Shown here in pieces: positions 1-9,567 of a DNA stretch of 64,000 nt. The position numbers and the translations under genes were made by a program. Each line of letters opens with the position of its first letter. Within the stretch, counting starts at the first letter, position 1. The notes beneath the pieces are model-generated. The model was given only the letters and a program-made list of their open reading frames with translations, was not told where the DNA came from and did no database searches. The stretch is from assembly GCA_021797355.1 (NCBI GenBank), contig JAJZZX010000006.1:56178-120177 (forward strand). Reading direction: 5' to 3'. The DNA is from Thermoplasmata archaeon (GTDB lineage: Archaea; Thermoplasmatota; Thermoplasmata; Thermoplasmatales; Thermoplasmataceae).

Positions 1-2313
1 ATCAGAATCAGAAATCTTTCGGTCAACCGATTGCAGCTTCTCGTTGAGGCTTGAAATTGCTAATGCCATCTGTTCTAACTTTGGTTTTCCTTCCTCTGCC
101 AGTTTTTTCCACTGCAGAATTTCCGCATTTTTTGAGCCTTCATTTTTTGAAGTGTCTCTGAGCTTCTGTGAAACAGCATCAAATTCTTCCTCAATCTCAG
201 GAATTCTGGACGTTACTTCGTCCAGCCTGGCTGATAGATCCCTTATCTTAGCCGTAAGTTCAGCGAGTTTAGCTTCCTGGTCCGAGGAAGACTTCGTTCT
301 TTCCTGGAATCCCCCGGTTATTGCTCCACTCGCCTCAAATATGTCCCCGTCCAATGTGACGAGACGGACTCCGACCATGTATTTCCTGGCTGTGGGCACG
401 TCTCTAACAATGACGGTATCCTGGACGGCATACCAGACTATGCCTTCGTATTTCCTGTCAAATGATATCTTCTCGAAGACATACCCTAGAGAGCCCTCCG
501 ATGATCTCACTGTTATTGCCTTACCCCTTGGCCTTCCACCAAGCACCTTGTTAAGGGGGAGGAATGTAAGCTTTCCTGCCTTTTCCCGCTTTAACAGCTC
601 AAGGCATTCCTGCGCCACGGCATCATCCTCAACGACTATGGAGTTGAGCCTCCCACCTGCCGATGATTCGACTGCAGCCCTGAATTCTTCAGGAAATGTG
701 ATCAGCTCCCTTATGGTTCCATGAATTCCCTGTATTGAGTTCTTGTTCCTGGCCTGCATTATAGTGCTGAGGGCCCTGTTAACGCCACCTGACCTAGCCG
801 ATATCTGTGCCTGTATCTGGGCGTGTTCCCTTCCGGCTGAGTTTAGCTCTGACTGTATGGAATCCTTTGATTTCCGCAGTTCCTCCAGCTGTTTCTTGAG
901 ATCATAATACCTGAAATTCAGCTTCTCTGAATCTTTCCTGCTATTTCCAGATTCCCTCTCAATCTCCTTAAGCCTCCATAGGGCGTCACGAACCTGGAAC
1001 TCTGTGTCCTTCTTTTTCTCCTCAAGGCTGCTTAATTCTCCTATTATTCTGGTTCTCTCTGCCTGGATCTGATCCTTGAGCTCCTGCTTCGACTCAAGTT
1101 CGGAGTTCAAAACCCGTATCTGCTCATCTTTTTCCTTGATTATGGTCTGCTTCCTCAGTATTTCCGAGGAGCTTCTGCTGTTCTGTTCCCTAAGCGCCCT
1201 GAGATCTGCTGAGATTCTGGCAATATTCTTCCTGATATCTGAAAGTGTCTGGCTGTTCTCCTTTCTGTTGGAGTTAAGCCACTGGAGCTTGCTCTCTGAT
1301 TTTCCCATTTCATCTGATTCTGAACGTATCTGCGATTTCAGGCCGGCAACATGATCTCTGGTGTTGTCCAGCATAATGCCTAGTTCTGCAACCTTGACCC
1401 GCTTATTCTCAATCTGGGAGCGAATCTCCATTAACTGTGAATTCCCGGAGACCTCTAGCTTTTCCTTCAGATCCCTTTCCACATTTCTTTTCTCTTCCAG
1501 TGAGGCCTGAAGCCCGGAGATTCTCTTGCTAATCTCGTCTATCTCCCGCCTTATGCTGTCGATGTTTGATGAATGCGAGTAAATCTCCCTCATCATGCCG
1601 GTTTTTTCAATATTCAATATGGTCTGCTTGAGATCCCTGATGTGATCTGATATTTTCTGATACCTTTCTGCAACATCCTTCTCAACCTCGAGCTCCTGTT
1701 TCCTCTTCTCTGTCTGCTGGGCAAGTAGATCAAGTCGGCCAAGGTTTTCGTTGATACCCTGGATGTCACCCTCTGCCTTCTGTATCTGCACATCGAAGCT
1801 TTCAATGCCGGATATTGACTCGAGGAGCTTTCTACGTTCAAAGCCCGTCATTTTCACTATGTTGTTTATGTCTCCCTGCAGCACGAAACTATATGAATCC
1901 AGATATATGTGGAGCGAGTCGAGAAGTTCAGCTACATCTGAGTGTCTGACCTTTATTCCATTCAGGTAATAGTTGGATTTATAGCCGTCCATTTCTGCGA
2001 CGAGTTCTCGCTTCAGGGTTATTTTTCTCTCTTCCGGCAGCTTCTCCTGGTCCTCAGTGTCTATGGTTACGGATACGCTGCAGTAGTCCCTGTTTCTTTT
2101 CTCGTCCGATGTCTTATGAATGAGGTCCCCAAGCCTTTCAGCCCTTACAGCCTTTGAAGACCTAATCCCTAGAACAAAAAGCAGGGAATCGCCTATATTG
2201 CTCTTTCCGCTCCCATTTGGCCCGCTGATAACGGTAAATCCTTTCTTGAAGACTACCTTCTTTCTGTTGCCGAATGATTTGAAGTTATGAAGTTCAAGCG
2301 ATTCCAAGAACAT
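1..2313 (-). CDS. smc: Chromosome segregation ATPase SMC (C-terminal part outside window)
   Basis: SMC forms the V-shaped ATPase of condensin-like complexes that organise and segregate the chromosome. The frame is open for 771 codons from the ATG at 2313 to the window edge, so the second coiled coil and C-terminal head half are missing. Visible parts are the N-terminal head with Walker A GPNGSGKSN (about residues 31-39), a Q-loop VLQGDINNI (about 145-153), a long coiled coil rich in E, K, R and Q, and a hinge ending near residue 665 with the typical VTLDGDIFEASGAITGG. The antisense strand carries several long open frames, which are shadows of the coiled coil. The gene has its own TATA box and a short leader. 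Confidence 0.97.
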   Translation of the reverse strand, partial: MFLESLELHNFKSFGNRKKVVFKKGFTVISGPNGSGKSNIGDSLLFVLGIRSSKAVRAERLGDLIHKTSDEKRNRDYCSVSVTIDTEDQEKLPEERKITLKRELVAEMDGYKSNYYLNGIKVRHSDVAELLDSLHIYLDSYSFVLQGDINNIVKMTGFERRKLLESISGIESFDVQIQKAEGDIQGINENLGRLDLLAQQTEKRKQELEVEKDVAERYQKISDHIRDLKQTILNIEKTGMMREIYSHSSNIDSIRREIDEISKRISGLQASLEEKRNVERDLKEKLEVSGNSQLMEIRSQIENKRVKVAELGIMLDNTRDHVAGLKSQIRSESDEMGKSESKLQWLNSNRKENSQTLSDIRKNIARISADLRALREQNSRSSSEILRKQTIIKEKDEQIRVLNSELESKQELKDQIQAERTRIIGELSSLEEKKKDTEFQVRDALWRLKEIERESGNSRKDSEKLNFRYYDLKKQLEELRKSKDSIQSELNSAGREHAQIQAQISARSGGVNRALSTIMQARNKNSIQGIHGTIRELITFPEEFRAAVESSAGGRLNSIVVEDDAVAQECLELLKREKAGKLTFLPLNKVLGGRPRGKAITVRSSEGSLGYVFEKISFDRKYEGIVWYAVQDTVIVRDVPTARKYMVGVRLVTLDGDIFEASGAITGGFQERTKSSSDQEAKLAELTAKIRDLSARLDEVTSRIPEIEEEFDAVSQKLRDTSKNEGSKNAEILQWKKLAEEGKPKLEQMALAISSLNEKLQSVDRKISDSD

Positions 2314-2356
2314 GATACCATCTGTCTGACAGTTGTCATCCATTAAACGCTATAAC

Positions 2357-2368
2357 TATATATAAATA
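2357..2368 (-). promoter_or_regulatory. TATA box of smc
   Basis: On the minus strand this reads TATTTATATATAG. Transcription should begin about 26 bases downstream near 2335, giving a leader of about 20 bases before the smc ATG at 2313. Confidence 0.6.
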
Positions 2369-2405
2369 TTATTGCACCATAAAAAATAAGAATGCTGATG
2401 CGGGA

Positions 2406-3164
2406 TCATTTCTTAGAAAAATTGGCAGGCCGCTTTTCCAGGAAGGCTGACACTCCCTCCTTCCTGTCCGGATGATCGAACGATCTTGCAAAGTACTCTG
2501 CCTCCAGGTTATATCTCTCATCTGGGAGGCTCCTGACAAGGTGTTTAATGAACTTCAGCGATTGCCTGGGCTTTGCGGAATAGTCCGCAGCTATCTCCAT
2601 GGCCTTATCAAGATAATTTTCCTCAACGTAATTCACAATTCCCATCTTGAGCGCATTCTCAGCATTGAATTGAAGCCCCCTGCCTATGAGGTCCATAGCC
2701 CGTGTCTCTCCAACGAGCTCTGTTAGCCTCTGCGTGCCGCCAAAACCTGGGAGGATTCCCAGCTTTATTTCCGGCAAACCGAACTGGGTTGACGGGTGGG
2801 CGACTCTTATGTCGCACGATAGGGCAAGCTCAAAACCACCGCCAAGCGCAAATCCATGAATGGCCGCAATTATGGGCCTGGGGTATGAACTAAAGAAGTT
2901 CATAATCTCATGCCCCTTCATGGCAAAACTGTATGCGGTCCTGGAATCGATGTCGAGAAATCCGCGTATATCTGCTCCAGCAGAGAAAGCCTTTCCGGCT
3001 CCGGTAAGAACAATTATGCTCTCGCCAGAATTCCTTACGGCATCCTGGATCTCGGAGAGCAGATCCATTGTTATGGGATTGAGGGGATTTTGCCTGGATA
3101 TGGTTATTGTCCTGACACCGTTGCTGTCTTTTATTTTTATTTCCTTATATTCCATACTTGCCAC
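2406..3164 (-). CDS. Enoyl-CoA hydratase/isomerase family protein
   Basis: A 252-residue crotonase-fold protein, the usual family length. It hydrates 2-enoyl-CoA to 3-hydroxyacyl-CoA. The oxyanion-hole segment SAGAD lies at 61-65 and HGFALGGGFEL at 103-113. The two catalytic glutamates of true hydratases are present (Glu112 in GGGFEL, Glu132 in PEIKLG), so hydratase activity is likely. It is the last gene of a thiolase, dehydrogenase, hydratase operon and starts one base upstream of the dehydrogenase stop region, so translation is probably coupled. Met4 is an alternative start. The substrate chain length cannot be told. Confidence 0.92.
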   Translation of the reverse strand: MASMEYKEIKIKDSNGVRTITISRQNPLNPITMDLLSEIQDAVRNSGESIIVLTGAGKAFSAGADIRGFLDIDSRTAYSFAMKGHEIMNFFSSYPRPIIAAIHGFALGGGFELALSCDIRVAHPSTQFGLPEIKLGILPGFGGTQRLTELVGETRAMDLIGRGLQFNAENALKMGIVNYVEENYLDKAMEIAADYSAKPRQSLKFIKHLVRSLPDERYNLEAEYFARSFDHPDRKEGVSAFLEKRPANFSKK

Positions 3165-4001
3165 CTAATATTTGTAGAAACCCTCTGAAGTCTTCCTTCC
3201 CAGCTTACCTGAATTTACAAGGTTCCTTAACGTAATTGGAGGCTTGAATCTTGGGTCACCGTATTCATGATATAGAACTTCCATTATGTCCAGGGTTACG
3301 TCGAGACCGATGAAATCCGCCAGTTCCAGCGGACCCATGGGGTGATTCATTCCAAGGCGCAGTGTCTTGTCTATATCATTCTTTGTTGCTATGCCTTCCT
3401 CCAGAACTAGAATGGCTTCCCTGATTAGAGGCATAAGTACCCTGTTTGATATGAATCCGGGAAAATCCTGCGAAATTACAGGGTCCTTGCCAAGGGCCTT
3501 TGCTATCTCGAAACACTTTCTGACAAGGCTATCCGGGGTTCTTTCGCCCCTAACTATCTCTACAAGCTTCATAACCGGAACTGGATTGAAGAAATGAAGC
3601 CCGATGAAACGTTCAGGAAACTTCACAAAAGCCGACAATTGCGTAATAGAGATGGATGAAGTATTTGTCGCGATTATTGAATCTGGTTTTGCTATGCCGC
3701 TGATAGACTGCAACACGTCCCTCTTGGTTTCAACCTTCTCTATTACGGCCTCAACATAAATGTCGGAGTCTGCCCCTTCTTCGAGTTTCCCTGTAATTTT
3801 TATCCTGGACATAACAGTATCAGGGTTTTCCTTCAGCTCCCCTTTCTTTGCCAGCTTTGAGAGTGATGTGTTTATGCTGTCTCTGGCCAGGGAGAGCGCC
3901 TTCTCGTAAACATCGGTGAGTACGACCTCGTTGCCTACCTGGGCAAATACTTGGGCTATGCCGCGGCCCATTGTGCCTGCCCCAACCACTGTTACCTTCA
4001 A
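3165..4001 (-). CDS. 3-hydroxyacyl-CoA (3-hydroxybutyryl-CoA) dehydrogenase
   Basis: NAD-dependent oxidation of 3-hydroxyacyl-CoA. The protein has 278 residues from a TTG start at 4001 that overlaps the thiolase stop (TTGA). GGAGATGG just upstream serves as ribosome binding site. An upstream in-frame ATG at 4049 would add 16 residues encoded inside the thiolase and is unlikely. The Rossmann motif GAGTMG is at 7-12, with Asp30 ending strand 2 as in NAD enzymes. The catalytic His lies in IGLHFFNPVPVMKL. The C-terminal helical domain is complete. Second gene of the acyl-CoA operon. Confidence 0.93.
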   Translation of the reverse strand: MKVTVVGAGTMGRGIAQVFAQVGNEVVLTDVYEKALSLARDSINTSLSKLAKKGELKENPDTVMSRIKITGKLEEGADSDIYVEAVIEKVETKRDVLQSISGIAKPDSIIATNTSSISITQLSAFVKFPERFIGLHFFNPVPVMKLVEIVRGERTPDSLVRKCFEIAKALGKDPVISQDFPGFISNRVLMPLIREAILVLEEGIATKNDIDKTLRLGMNHPMGPLELADFIGLDVTLDIMEVLYHEYGDPRFKPPITLRNLVNSGKLGRKTSEGFYKY

Positions 4002-5164
4002 TATACCATCTCCAGGGAAAGAGAGTGCCCCCCGCCTCCGCCATGGCATATGGTGGCTAGGCCGTGCTGAAGCTTTCGCTGCCTGAGTGCATTTATCAGG
4101 GTCACAAGTATCCTGGAACCGCTGTTACCAAGAGGATGCCCAATTGCTATTGCTCCCCCGTTGACATTAAAGCGATCCATGTCTATATTCAGTTCTTTCC
4201 TGACTACCATGGATGCAACTGAGAACGCCTCATTGTGTTCAACAAGATCAAAATAGTCAATATTCTTGCCGATCTTTTTCAGGAGTTCCCTTGTAGCCGG
4301 AATTGGCGCTTCGACAAAATCCCTTGGGTTTAGTGAGGCCTGGCTGAATCCGGTTATTTCTGCTATGGGCTTGAGATCCATCTCCCTCACAGCCGATTCA
4401 GATGCCAGAACAAGGGCTGATGCCCCGTCACTGAGCTGGGAAGAGTTGCCGGCAGTCAGGACCCCGTTTTTTGCAAAGGCAGACTTCAAAGAAGAGAGCG
4501 ACTCCATTGTAGTAGGGCGTATGCCCTCATCCATTGAAAGCTCCTGCATAGGGATGGTCTCCTTCTGGAATTCGCCCCTTTGCCAGGCTTTGGCTGCAAG
4601 CTCCTGACTCCTGAGCGCAAACTCGTCTGCCTCTTTTCTCGTTATGCCGAATTTCCTGGCGGACTGTTCAGCGGAAAAACCCATGTGTTCGTGGTAGAAT
4701 GCATCAATGAGGCCGTCCAGGAGCATCGAATCCTCAAGCTTTAACTCCCTGTTCAGAAGCTGTTTAACCCCCCATCTTGTATAGGCCGGCATGAGGAGGG
4801 GTGTGTTACTCATGCTCTCCATCCCGCCTGCTACGATTATATCCCGTTCACCCAGCATAATTTCCCTAGACGCAGATTCCACGGCAAGCATGCCTGATGC
4901 ACAGACTGTGTTCACAGTATATTTAATGACGCCGTCTGGAAGACCAGCAAGGGTGGATGCCTGGCCCGCAGGATTCTGGCCTACTCCAGCTTCTATTACA
5001 TTTCCCATGATAACTTCCTGAACTTGGCTCGGCCTGAGCCCAGCCTCCTTGACAGCAGCTGAAACTGATATGGCACCAAGCTGGGGAGCAGGCATACCAA
5101 CAAGAGCCTTCCCAAACTTACCAATTGGGGTACGTTTTGCAGAGATCACATAAACCTTGGGCAT
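3998..5164 (-). CDS. Acetyl-CoA C-acetyltransferase (thiolase)
   Basis: A 388-residue thiolase with the nucleophile Cys88 in NTVCASGM, the catalytic His in GGAIAIGHPLGNSG and the C-terminal CHGGGGG loop carrying the second cysteine. It cleaves or forms acetoacetyl-CoA or 3-ketoacyl-CoA. First gene of the operon with the dehydrogenase and the hydratase. Together they make three of the four steps of a beta-oxidation-like cycle; an acyl-CoA dehydrogenase is not in the window. The gene stands alone, without the DUF35/OB-fold and HMG-CoA synthase partners often found beside archaeal mevalonate thiolases, which favours fatty-acid or ketoacid use. Confidence 0.93.
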   Translation of the reverse strand: MPKVYVISAKRTPIGKFGKALVGMPAPQLGAISVSAAVKEAGLRPSQVQEVIMGNVIEAGVGQNPAGQASTLAGLPDGVIKYTVNTVCASGMLAVESASREIMLGERDIIVAGGMESMSNTPLLMPAYTRWGVKQLLNRELKLEDSMLLDGLIDAFYHEHMGFSAEQSARKFGITRKEADEFALRSQELAAKAWQRGEFQKETIPMQELSMDEGIRPTTMESLSSLKSAFAKNGVLTAGNSSQLSDGASALVLASESAVREMDLKPIAEITGFSQASLNPRDFVEAPIPATRELLKKIGKNIDYFDLVEHNEAFSVASMVVRKELNIDMDRFNVNGGAIAIGHPLGNSGSRILVTLINALRQRKLQHGLATICHGGGGGHSLSLEMVY

Positions 5165-5215
5165 GTTATCTCTGCTGTATTGAAGAAAGAGATAATATAT
5201 TTCCTTAGCTTAAAA

Positions 5216-5446
5216 TCAGTTAAGTATTGTGCCTTCTTCTATTTCCTTCTTTGTCCTGGTTTCTTTCTTAATAACATATCTTGTAACGTATCCAGATATG
5301 AGGTTAAGTGTTCTCTTGGACACGCTCGTCATTGAGTTCTTGAGAATTTCCCTGTTCTGATGGAAATCAGAGTTGAATAGATTGGGATTCTTGTCAACAA
5401 GATCCTCTGCGATCCGTTTTATGTTTGAAGGTCTTATGCTACCCAT
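5216..5446 (-). CDS. rps17e: 30S ribosomal protein S17e
   Basis: Small-subunit ribosomal protein. The 76-residue product begins MGSIRPSNIKRIAEDL and carries SKRTLNLISGYVTRYV, the hallmark segments of archaeal and eukaryotic S17e. The start at 5446 is chosen because a TATA box is centred 26 bases upstream, giving a leaderless message. In-frame ATGs at 5455 and 5500 lie at or upstream of the expected transcription start. The C-terminal KKETRTKKEIEEG tail is basic and acidic as usual for the family. It is read after the universal stress gene but from its own promoter. Confidence 0.88.
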   Translation of the reverse strand: MGSIRPSNIKRIAEDLVDKNPNLFNSDFHQNREILKNSMTSVSKRTLNLISGYVTRYVIKKETRTKKEIEEGTILN

Positions 5447-5466
5447 AGGTTTCATGGGATTGCTGG

Positions 5467-5477
5467 TATATATAAAA
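5467..5477 (-). promoter_or_regulatory. TATA box of rps17e
   Basis: Minus strand TTTTATATATA, centred 26 bases before the ATG at 5446. It decides that start and places the promoter outside the upstream universal stress gene. Confidence 0.6.
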
Positions 5478-5499
5478 CGGTTGCGAATCTCCCCATTCA

Positions 5500-5934
5500 T
5501 CAGTCCGGTGGGACAACTAGAACGGGTATTTTGCTCAACTTAATTATTTCAGAACTAACAGAACCAAGAAGCACCTTGCTCAACCCTGAAAGTTTCCTGG
5601 TACCTGTGACTATGATATCCACGCCCCTTTCCATGGCAGCGTTGGTCATGGCTCTGGCAATCTGCTCTCCAGGTGCATCAAGTTTAAGGAAGGTTGCACT
5701 GACCTTCTGGTCCTCAAGCACTTCCTTTGCAGAAGACATTATTGCCTCAGCTGTGGCATCATTCTTTTCGTACATTGAGGGGGGAACATATGCGTCAAAG
5801 TTCGGGCCCGCTCCAACTATGAGAGGGGCGACATAGCAAATGATAAACTCGTCTGCTATTGGCCTCAGCTTAAGGGCAAACCTAAGCGCCTTGCGTGCCG
5901 TTTCAGAGTTGTCAAACGCCACAAGTATTTTCAC
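5500..5934 (-). CDS. Universal stress protein (UspA family)
   Basis: A 144-residue UspA-fold protein of the ATP-binding type. It begins VKILVAFDNSETARKAL and ends with a phosphate-binding loop VTGTRKLSGLSKVLLGSVS, which fits the G-2x-G-9x-G(S/T) pattern. A GTG at 5934 is chosen because a TATA box lies 24-34 bases upstream and the family consensus starts exactly there. A longer reading from 6006 would add 24 residues lying within the dnaJ 3' end. Its exact signal is unknown. The position next to the Hsp70 operon fits a stress role. Confidence 0.88.
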   Translation of the reverse strand: MKILVAFDNSETARKALRFALKLRPIADEFIICYVAPLIVGAGPNFDAYVPPSMYEKNDATAEAIMSSAKEVLEDQKVSATFLKLDAPGEQIARAMTNAAMERGVDIIVTGTRKLSGLSKVLLGSVSSEIIKLSKIPVLVVPPD

Positions 5935-5957
5935 GAATATCAATAGCCATGGGTTGC

Positions 5958-5968
5958 CATATATTTTT
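5958..5968 (-). promoter_or_regulatory. TATA box of the universal stress gene
   Basis: Minus strand AAAAATATATG. It supports the near-leaderless GTG start at 5934 and lies just past the end of dnaJ (stop at 5988). Confidence 0.55.
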
Positions 5969-5987
5969 CGGTGGATGAATCCTGCAT

Positions 5988-7106
5988 TCAAGAGGGATGC
6001 AGCCATGAGTGCTTTTTCGCAGGCTCTTCCTGAAGCTTCTCTATGAGCTCTTTTTGGGCCTGCGTAAGCTTCCTGGGGACAACTAGCTTGATTTCCACCA
6101 GCAGATCGCCAGAACCACGACCGTTCATGTGCGGCATGCCTGCTCCCTTTACCCTTATTACCTCTCCTGGCTGAGTCCCGGCTGGAATTTTTACCTGGAT
6201 CCTCTCTTTGAAAATTCCTACTTCCTTCTCAGTTCCAAGAGCTGCCTCCGGGAATGATACTTCCAGTATGGTATATAGGTCATCATTAACCCTTTTTATG
6301 TCCTGCTGATCTTCCACGTTCAGCACAACGTACAGGTCGCCTGTCCTCCCGAAACGGGACTGTCCCTTTCCCTTGACCCTCAGCCTGAGCCGGTCTGGTG
6401 CACCCTTTGGTACCGCTATTTCAATATTCTCGGTGGTTGGTATTGACCCCGTTCCATGACATGTGGGACACTGTTCTGAAGGTATGCGCCCCCTTCCCTG
6501 GCAATTCTTGCATGTAGTCACAGTAACCATCCTGAAGAAGCCCTGGCCCTGGACCACTCTCTGCTGGCCAGTTCCGTTGCACACTGGGCATGTATTAAGT
6601 TTCCCATCCTTGGAACCTGTTCCGTGGCAGGTTTCGCACTCAGCATTTCTCCTATACTTTATGGTTTTTTTTGAGCCATAATACGCGTCTTCTAATGTTA
6701 TTCTTAGGTTGGTGATAAGATCAAGATTCTCTTCCTGACCCTGAAAACCAGAGAAGAAACTATCAGAACCCTGGTTGCCGAACCCGAAGTTCCCTCCGAA
6801 AATCCGGCTGAAGATATCCCCCAGATCACTGAAATCATTGAAATGGGAGAAATCCTGCCATGTGAAATTGCTCCCTCCAGAACCGAATTCCACGTGCCCA
6901 GTCTGATCGTACATCTGCCTCTTCTGGTCGTCTGACAGGACTTCATATGCTTCGCTGATTTCCTTGAACTTTGCTTCAGCCTCTGCCTTGTTTTCAGGGT
7001 TTGCATCCGGGTGATATTTTCTTGCAAGAGTTCTGAAGGCTTTCTTTATTTCGTCCTTGGTTGCGTTTCTGCTGACGCCCAATATCTCATAGTAATCCTT
7101 GGCCAT
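5988..7106 (-). CDS. dnaJ: Chaperone DnaJ (Hsp40)
   Basis: Co-chaperone that stimulates DnaK ATPase and delivers substrate. The 372-residue protein starts [15 protein letters not shown], with a J-domain carrying HPD in YHPDANPE, a Gly/Phe-rich linker, four zinc repeats ([32 protein letters not shown]) and the two C-terminal beta domains, making it a full type I DnaJ. The ATG at 7106 is preferred over 7121 because GGAG lies about nine bases before it. Last gene of grpE-dnaK-dnaJ, 23 bases after dnaK. Confidence 0.97.
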   Translation of the reverse strand: MAKDYYEILGVSRNATKDEIKKAFRTLARKYHPDANPENKAEAEAKFKEISEAYEVLSDDQKRQMYDQTGHVEFGSGGSNFTWQDFSHFNDFSDLGDIFSRIFGGNFGFGNQGSDSFFSGFQGQEENLDLITNLRITLEDAYYGSKKTIKYRRNAECETCHGTGSKDGKLNTCPVCNGTGQQRVVQGQGFFRMVTVTTCKNCQGRGRIPSEQCPTCHGTGSIPTTENIEIAVPKGAPDRLRLRVKGKGQSRFGRTGDLYVVLNVEDQQDIKRVNDDLYTILEVSFPEAALGTEKEVGIFKERIQVKIPAGTQPGEVIRVKGAGMPHMNGRGSGDLLVEIKLVVPRKLTQAQKELIEKLQEEPAKKHSWLHPS

Positions 7107-7129
7107 TGACGCCGGCTCCATCTATAAGG

Positions 7130-8977
7130 TTATTTTTCCTTGAAGTCAGCATCAACAGTCTTCCCTTCATCCTGGGCCTCTTGACCCGGATCCTGCTGGC
7201 TCCTACCAGCACCTGCGGATGCTGATTCTCCTGGCTGCTGGTACATCTTTGCGCCAACCTCCTGAATCTGCTTGGAAAGCTTGGCAGTGAGTTCATCTAT
7301 TGCCTTTATATCCTTAGCAGTTATGGCATCCTTCAGTTTCTTGAGGTTTTCCTGTATTTCCTTCTTGGATGATTCATCTATCTTGTCCCCGGATTCGTTT
7401 ATTGTCTTTTCTATGGTGTAGCTAAGAGATTCTGCCGAGTTTATCTTCTCCACTTCCTCCTTCTTCTTCCTGTCCTGTTCAGCGAACTCCTCAGCCTGTT
7501 TCTTCATTTTTTCTATCTCTTCCTTGGAGAGCTTGTTGGTGGCGCTTATTGAGATGCTCTGGCTCTTGCCTGAGCCCTTGTCAACAGCCGACACATGCAG
7601 GATGCCGTTGGCATCGATGTCGAACGTCACCTCTATCTGTGGAACTCCCCTGGGGGCAGGAGGAATGCCTACTAGGTTGAACATCCCAAGAGAAACGTTG
7701 TCAGCCGCCATGGGCCTCTCTCCCTGCACAATATGGATCGTCACGGCAGTCTGCATATCCGCAGCGGTGGTAAACACCTGTGATTTCTTGGTTGGGATCG
7801 TCGTGTTGGCCGGTATTATTGGGGTCATGACAGCTCCAAGTGTCTCAATTCCCAAGGTGAGGGGGGTAACGTCTAGGAGAACTATGTCCTTTATTTCCCC
7901 TGCCAGAACTGCTCCCTGGATTGCTGCCCCTATGGCAACGCACTCCATGGGGTCAACTCCGCCTTCTGCCTTGCGGCCGAAATAATCTTCAACAAATTTT
8001 TTAACCATGGGAATCCTGGTGGGGCCTCCCACAAGTATGATCTTTGTTATGTCTGACTTGCTGAGTTTCCCTGCCTCAAGAGCCTTGTCCAGCGGTGTTT
8101 TGCACCTGTTTACTATTGGGGAGATGAGTTCCTCAAACTTTGCCCTGGTAAGTGTATAGTTAAGATGTTTAGGTCCTTCCTGTGTTGCGGTTATGTACGG
8201 AAGGTTTATGTCCGTGGACATCGTGGATGAAAGCTCAATCTTGGCCTTTTCCGCTGCATCCTTAAGTCTGATGTAGGCGTTCTTATCCTTGGATAAATCA
8301 ATGCCTTCCTTGCTCTTGAAATCGTCCACGAGGAATTTTATGATGGCTTCGTCCATGTCAGTTCCGCCAAGGTTGGTGTCGCCTGAAGTGGACACAACCT
8401 CGAAAACGCCTTCGCCAAAGTCCATGATCGTTACATCGAGAGTTCCGCCGCCAAGATCAAACACGAGAATTTTTTGAGATTCGTTGAGTTTGTCTATTCC
8501 ATATGCGAGTGAAGCTGCTGTTGGCTCGTTGATGATCCTCTTTACCTCCAGCCCTGCTATGGAACCAGCATCCTTGGTAGCCTGCCTCTGATTGTCATTA
8601 AAATAGGCTGGAACTGTAATCACTGCCTCCTTGACTTCCTCGCCTAAGAAAGCCTCGGCATCCCTCTTTATCTTCTGCAGTATGAAGGCCGATATCTGCT
8701 GTGGCGTGTATTCCTTGCCGAAAACCTTGAACTTGAAATCTGTACCCATTTTTCTCTTGGCTGCATAAATCGTCCCTTCTGGATTTAGCAATGCCTGCCT
8801 TTTGGCCGGTTCTCCAACTAAGAGCTGCCCGTCCTTTGTAAAGGCTACATAACTGGGAAAAGACTTCCCTCCGATGGATACGCCTTCCGCACTTGGGATA
8901 ATAGTTGGCTTTCCTGATATTACAACTGCTGCTGCCGAATTACTTGTTCCCAGATCTATTCCTATAATTTTTGACAT
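7130..8977 (-). CDS. dnaK: Chaperone DnaK (Hsp70)
   Basis: ATP-dependent Hsp70 of 615 residues. It begins [19 protein letters not shown] and contains the nucleotide-binding motifs [15 protein letters not shown] and [12 protein letters not shown]. The linker and peptide-binding domain start around [13 protein letters not shown], followed by a helical lid and a Gln/Gly/Ala-rich tail ending in a charged stretch. GGTGA six bases before the ATG is a good ribosome binding site. It lies six bases after grpE. Hsp70 systems are scattered among archaea and are generally seen as acquired from bacteria. Confidence 0.98.
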   Translation of the reverse strand: MSKIIGIDLGTSNSAAAVVISGKPTIIPSAEGVSIGGKSFPSYVAFTKDGQLLVGEPAKRQALLNPEGTIYAAKRKMGTDFKFKVFGKEYTPQQISAFILQKIKRDAEAFLGEEVKEAVITVPAYFNDNQRQATKDAGSIAGLEVKRIINEPTAASLAYGIDKLNESQKILVFDLGGGTLDVTIMDFGEGVFEVVSTSGDTNLGGTDMDEAIIKFLVDDFKSKEGIDLSKDKNAYIRLKDAAEKAKIELSSTMSTDINLPYITATQEGPKHLNYTLTRAKFEELISPIVNRCKTPLDKALEAGKLSKSDITKIILVGGPTRIPMVKKFVEDYFGRKAEGGVDPMECVAIGAAIQGAVLAGEIKDIVLLDVTPLTLGIETLGAVMTPIIPANTTIPTKKSQVFTTAADMQTAVTIHIVQGERPMAADNVSLGMFNLVGIPPAPRGVPQIEVTFDIDANGILHVSAVDKGSGKSQSISISATNKLSKEEIEKMKKQAEEFAEQDRKKKEEVEKINSAESLSYTIEKTINESGDKIDESSKKEIQENLKKLKDAITAKDIKAIDELTAKLSKQIQEVGAKMYQQPGESASAGAGRSQQDPGQEAQDEGKTVDADFKEK

Positions 8978-8983
8978 ATTATC

Positions 8984-9520
8984 TCACCTTTTTCCCACTA
9001 TTACTTTCGAAGTCCTGATAACTTCATTGTTGAGCTTGTAGCCTTTCTGTACTTCTTCAACTATAATTCCGTCCTCCTCTGATTGAGTTACTGCTATAAC
9101 TTCATGCAGATAAGGATCAAATTTTTTGCCCTTTCCAGGAATCTCTGACAGACCATAGACAGAGAGCAATTTCATCAGTTGTTCTCTGATAGGGCTTATT
9201 ACTGAATAATCCTTGGAGTTTGATAGCGCAGAATCCATGGTATCCAGAATTGGAAGAATATTCTTAATAATGTCTCTTCCAGCATTTTTTTTCAGCTGCT
9301 CCATTTCCCTATCCCTGGCCTTGGCATAGTTTTCCATTTCTGCACGCTGCCGCAAATAGAGTTCCCTGAACTGGCTTAGCTGATCAGATACTGCAATGAA
9401 TTGCGAGGTAAGCTGGGCAAGCTTCACGCTGTCCCTGCTGAGTGCTCTCTGTTTGCTTTTTTGCATCTCTACCTCTATGGGGTTCCTGATATTAAGTGTT
9501 GAAGAATTCCTTTGAGGCAT
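8984..9520 (-). CDS. grpE: Nucleotide exchange factor GrpE
   Basis: Promotes ADP release from DnaK. The 178-residue protein has a long N-terminal helix (LSQFRELYLRQRAEMENYAKARDRE region) and a C-terminal beta domain with FDPYLHEVIAV and VQKGYKLNNEVIRTSKVIV, the GrpE signature. First gene of the Hsp70 operon. A TATA box is centred 26 bases upstream of the ATG, so the message is leaderless and the operon starts here. Confidence 0.96.
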   Translation of the reverse strand: MPQRNSSTLNIRNPIEVEMQKSKQRALSRDSVKLAQLTSQFIAVSDQLSQFRELYLRQRAEMENYAKARDREMEQLKKNAGRDIIKNILPILDTMDSALSNSKDYSVISPIREQLMKLLSVYGLSEIPGKGKKFDPYLHEVIAVTQSEEDGIIVEEVQKGYKLNNEVIRTSKVIVGKR

Positions 9521-9540
9521 TCCACAAGTAAATTTGTTCT

Positions 9541-9550
9541 TCTATATAAA
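9541..9550 (-). promoter_or_regulatory. TATA box of grpE-dnaK-dnaJ
   Basis: Minus strand TTTATATAGA, centred 26 bases before the grpE ATG at 9520. Confidence 0.6.
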
Positions 9551-9567
9551 TCCAGCAGTTCCTCGAT

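Noticed and set aside
44..724. Long plus-strand open frame of 226 codons and several others opposite smc (1-2160)
   Set aside because: They lie antisense to the smc coiled coil and hinge, have no promoter or ribosome binding site and encode Ser/Phe/Leu-rich nonsense.
7524..7985. Plus-strand frame of 153 codons opposite dnaK
   Set aside because: Antisense shadow of the DnaK peptide-binding region.
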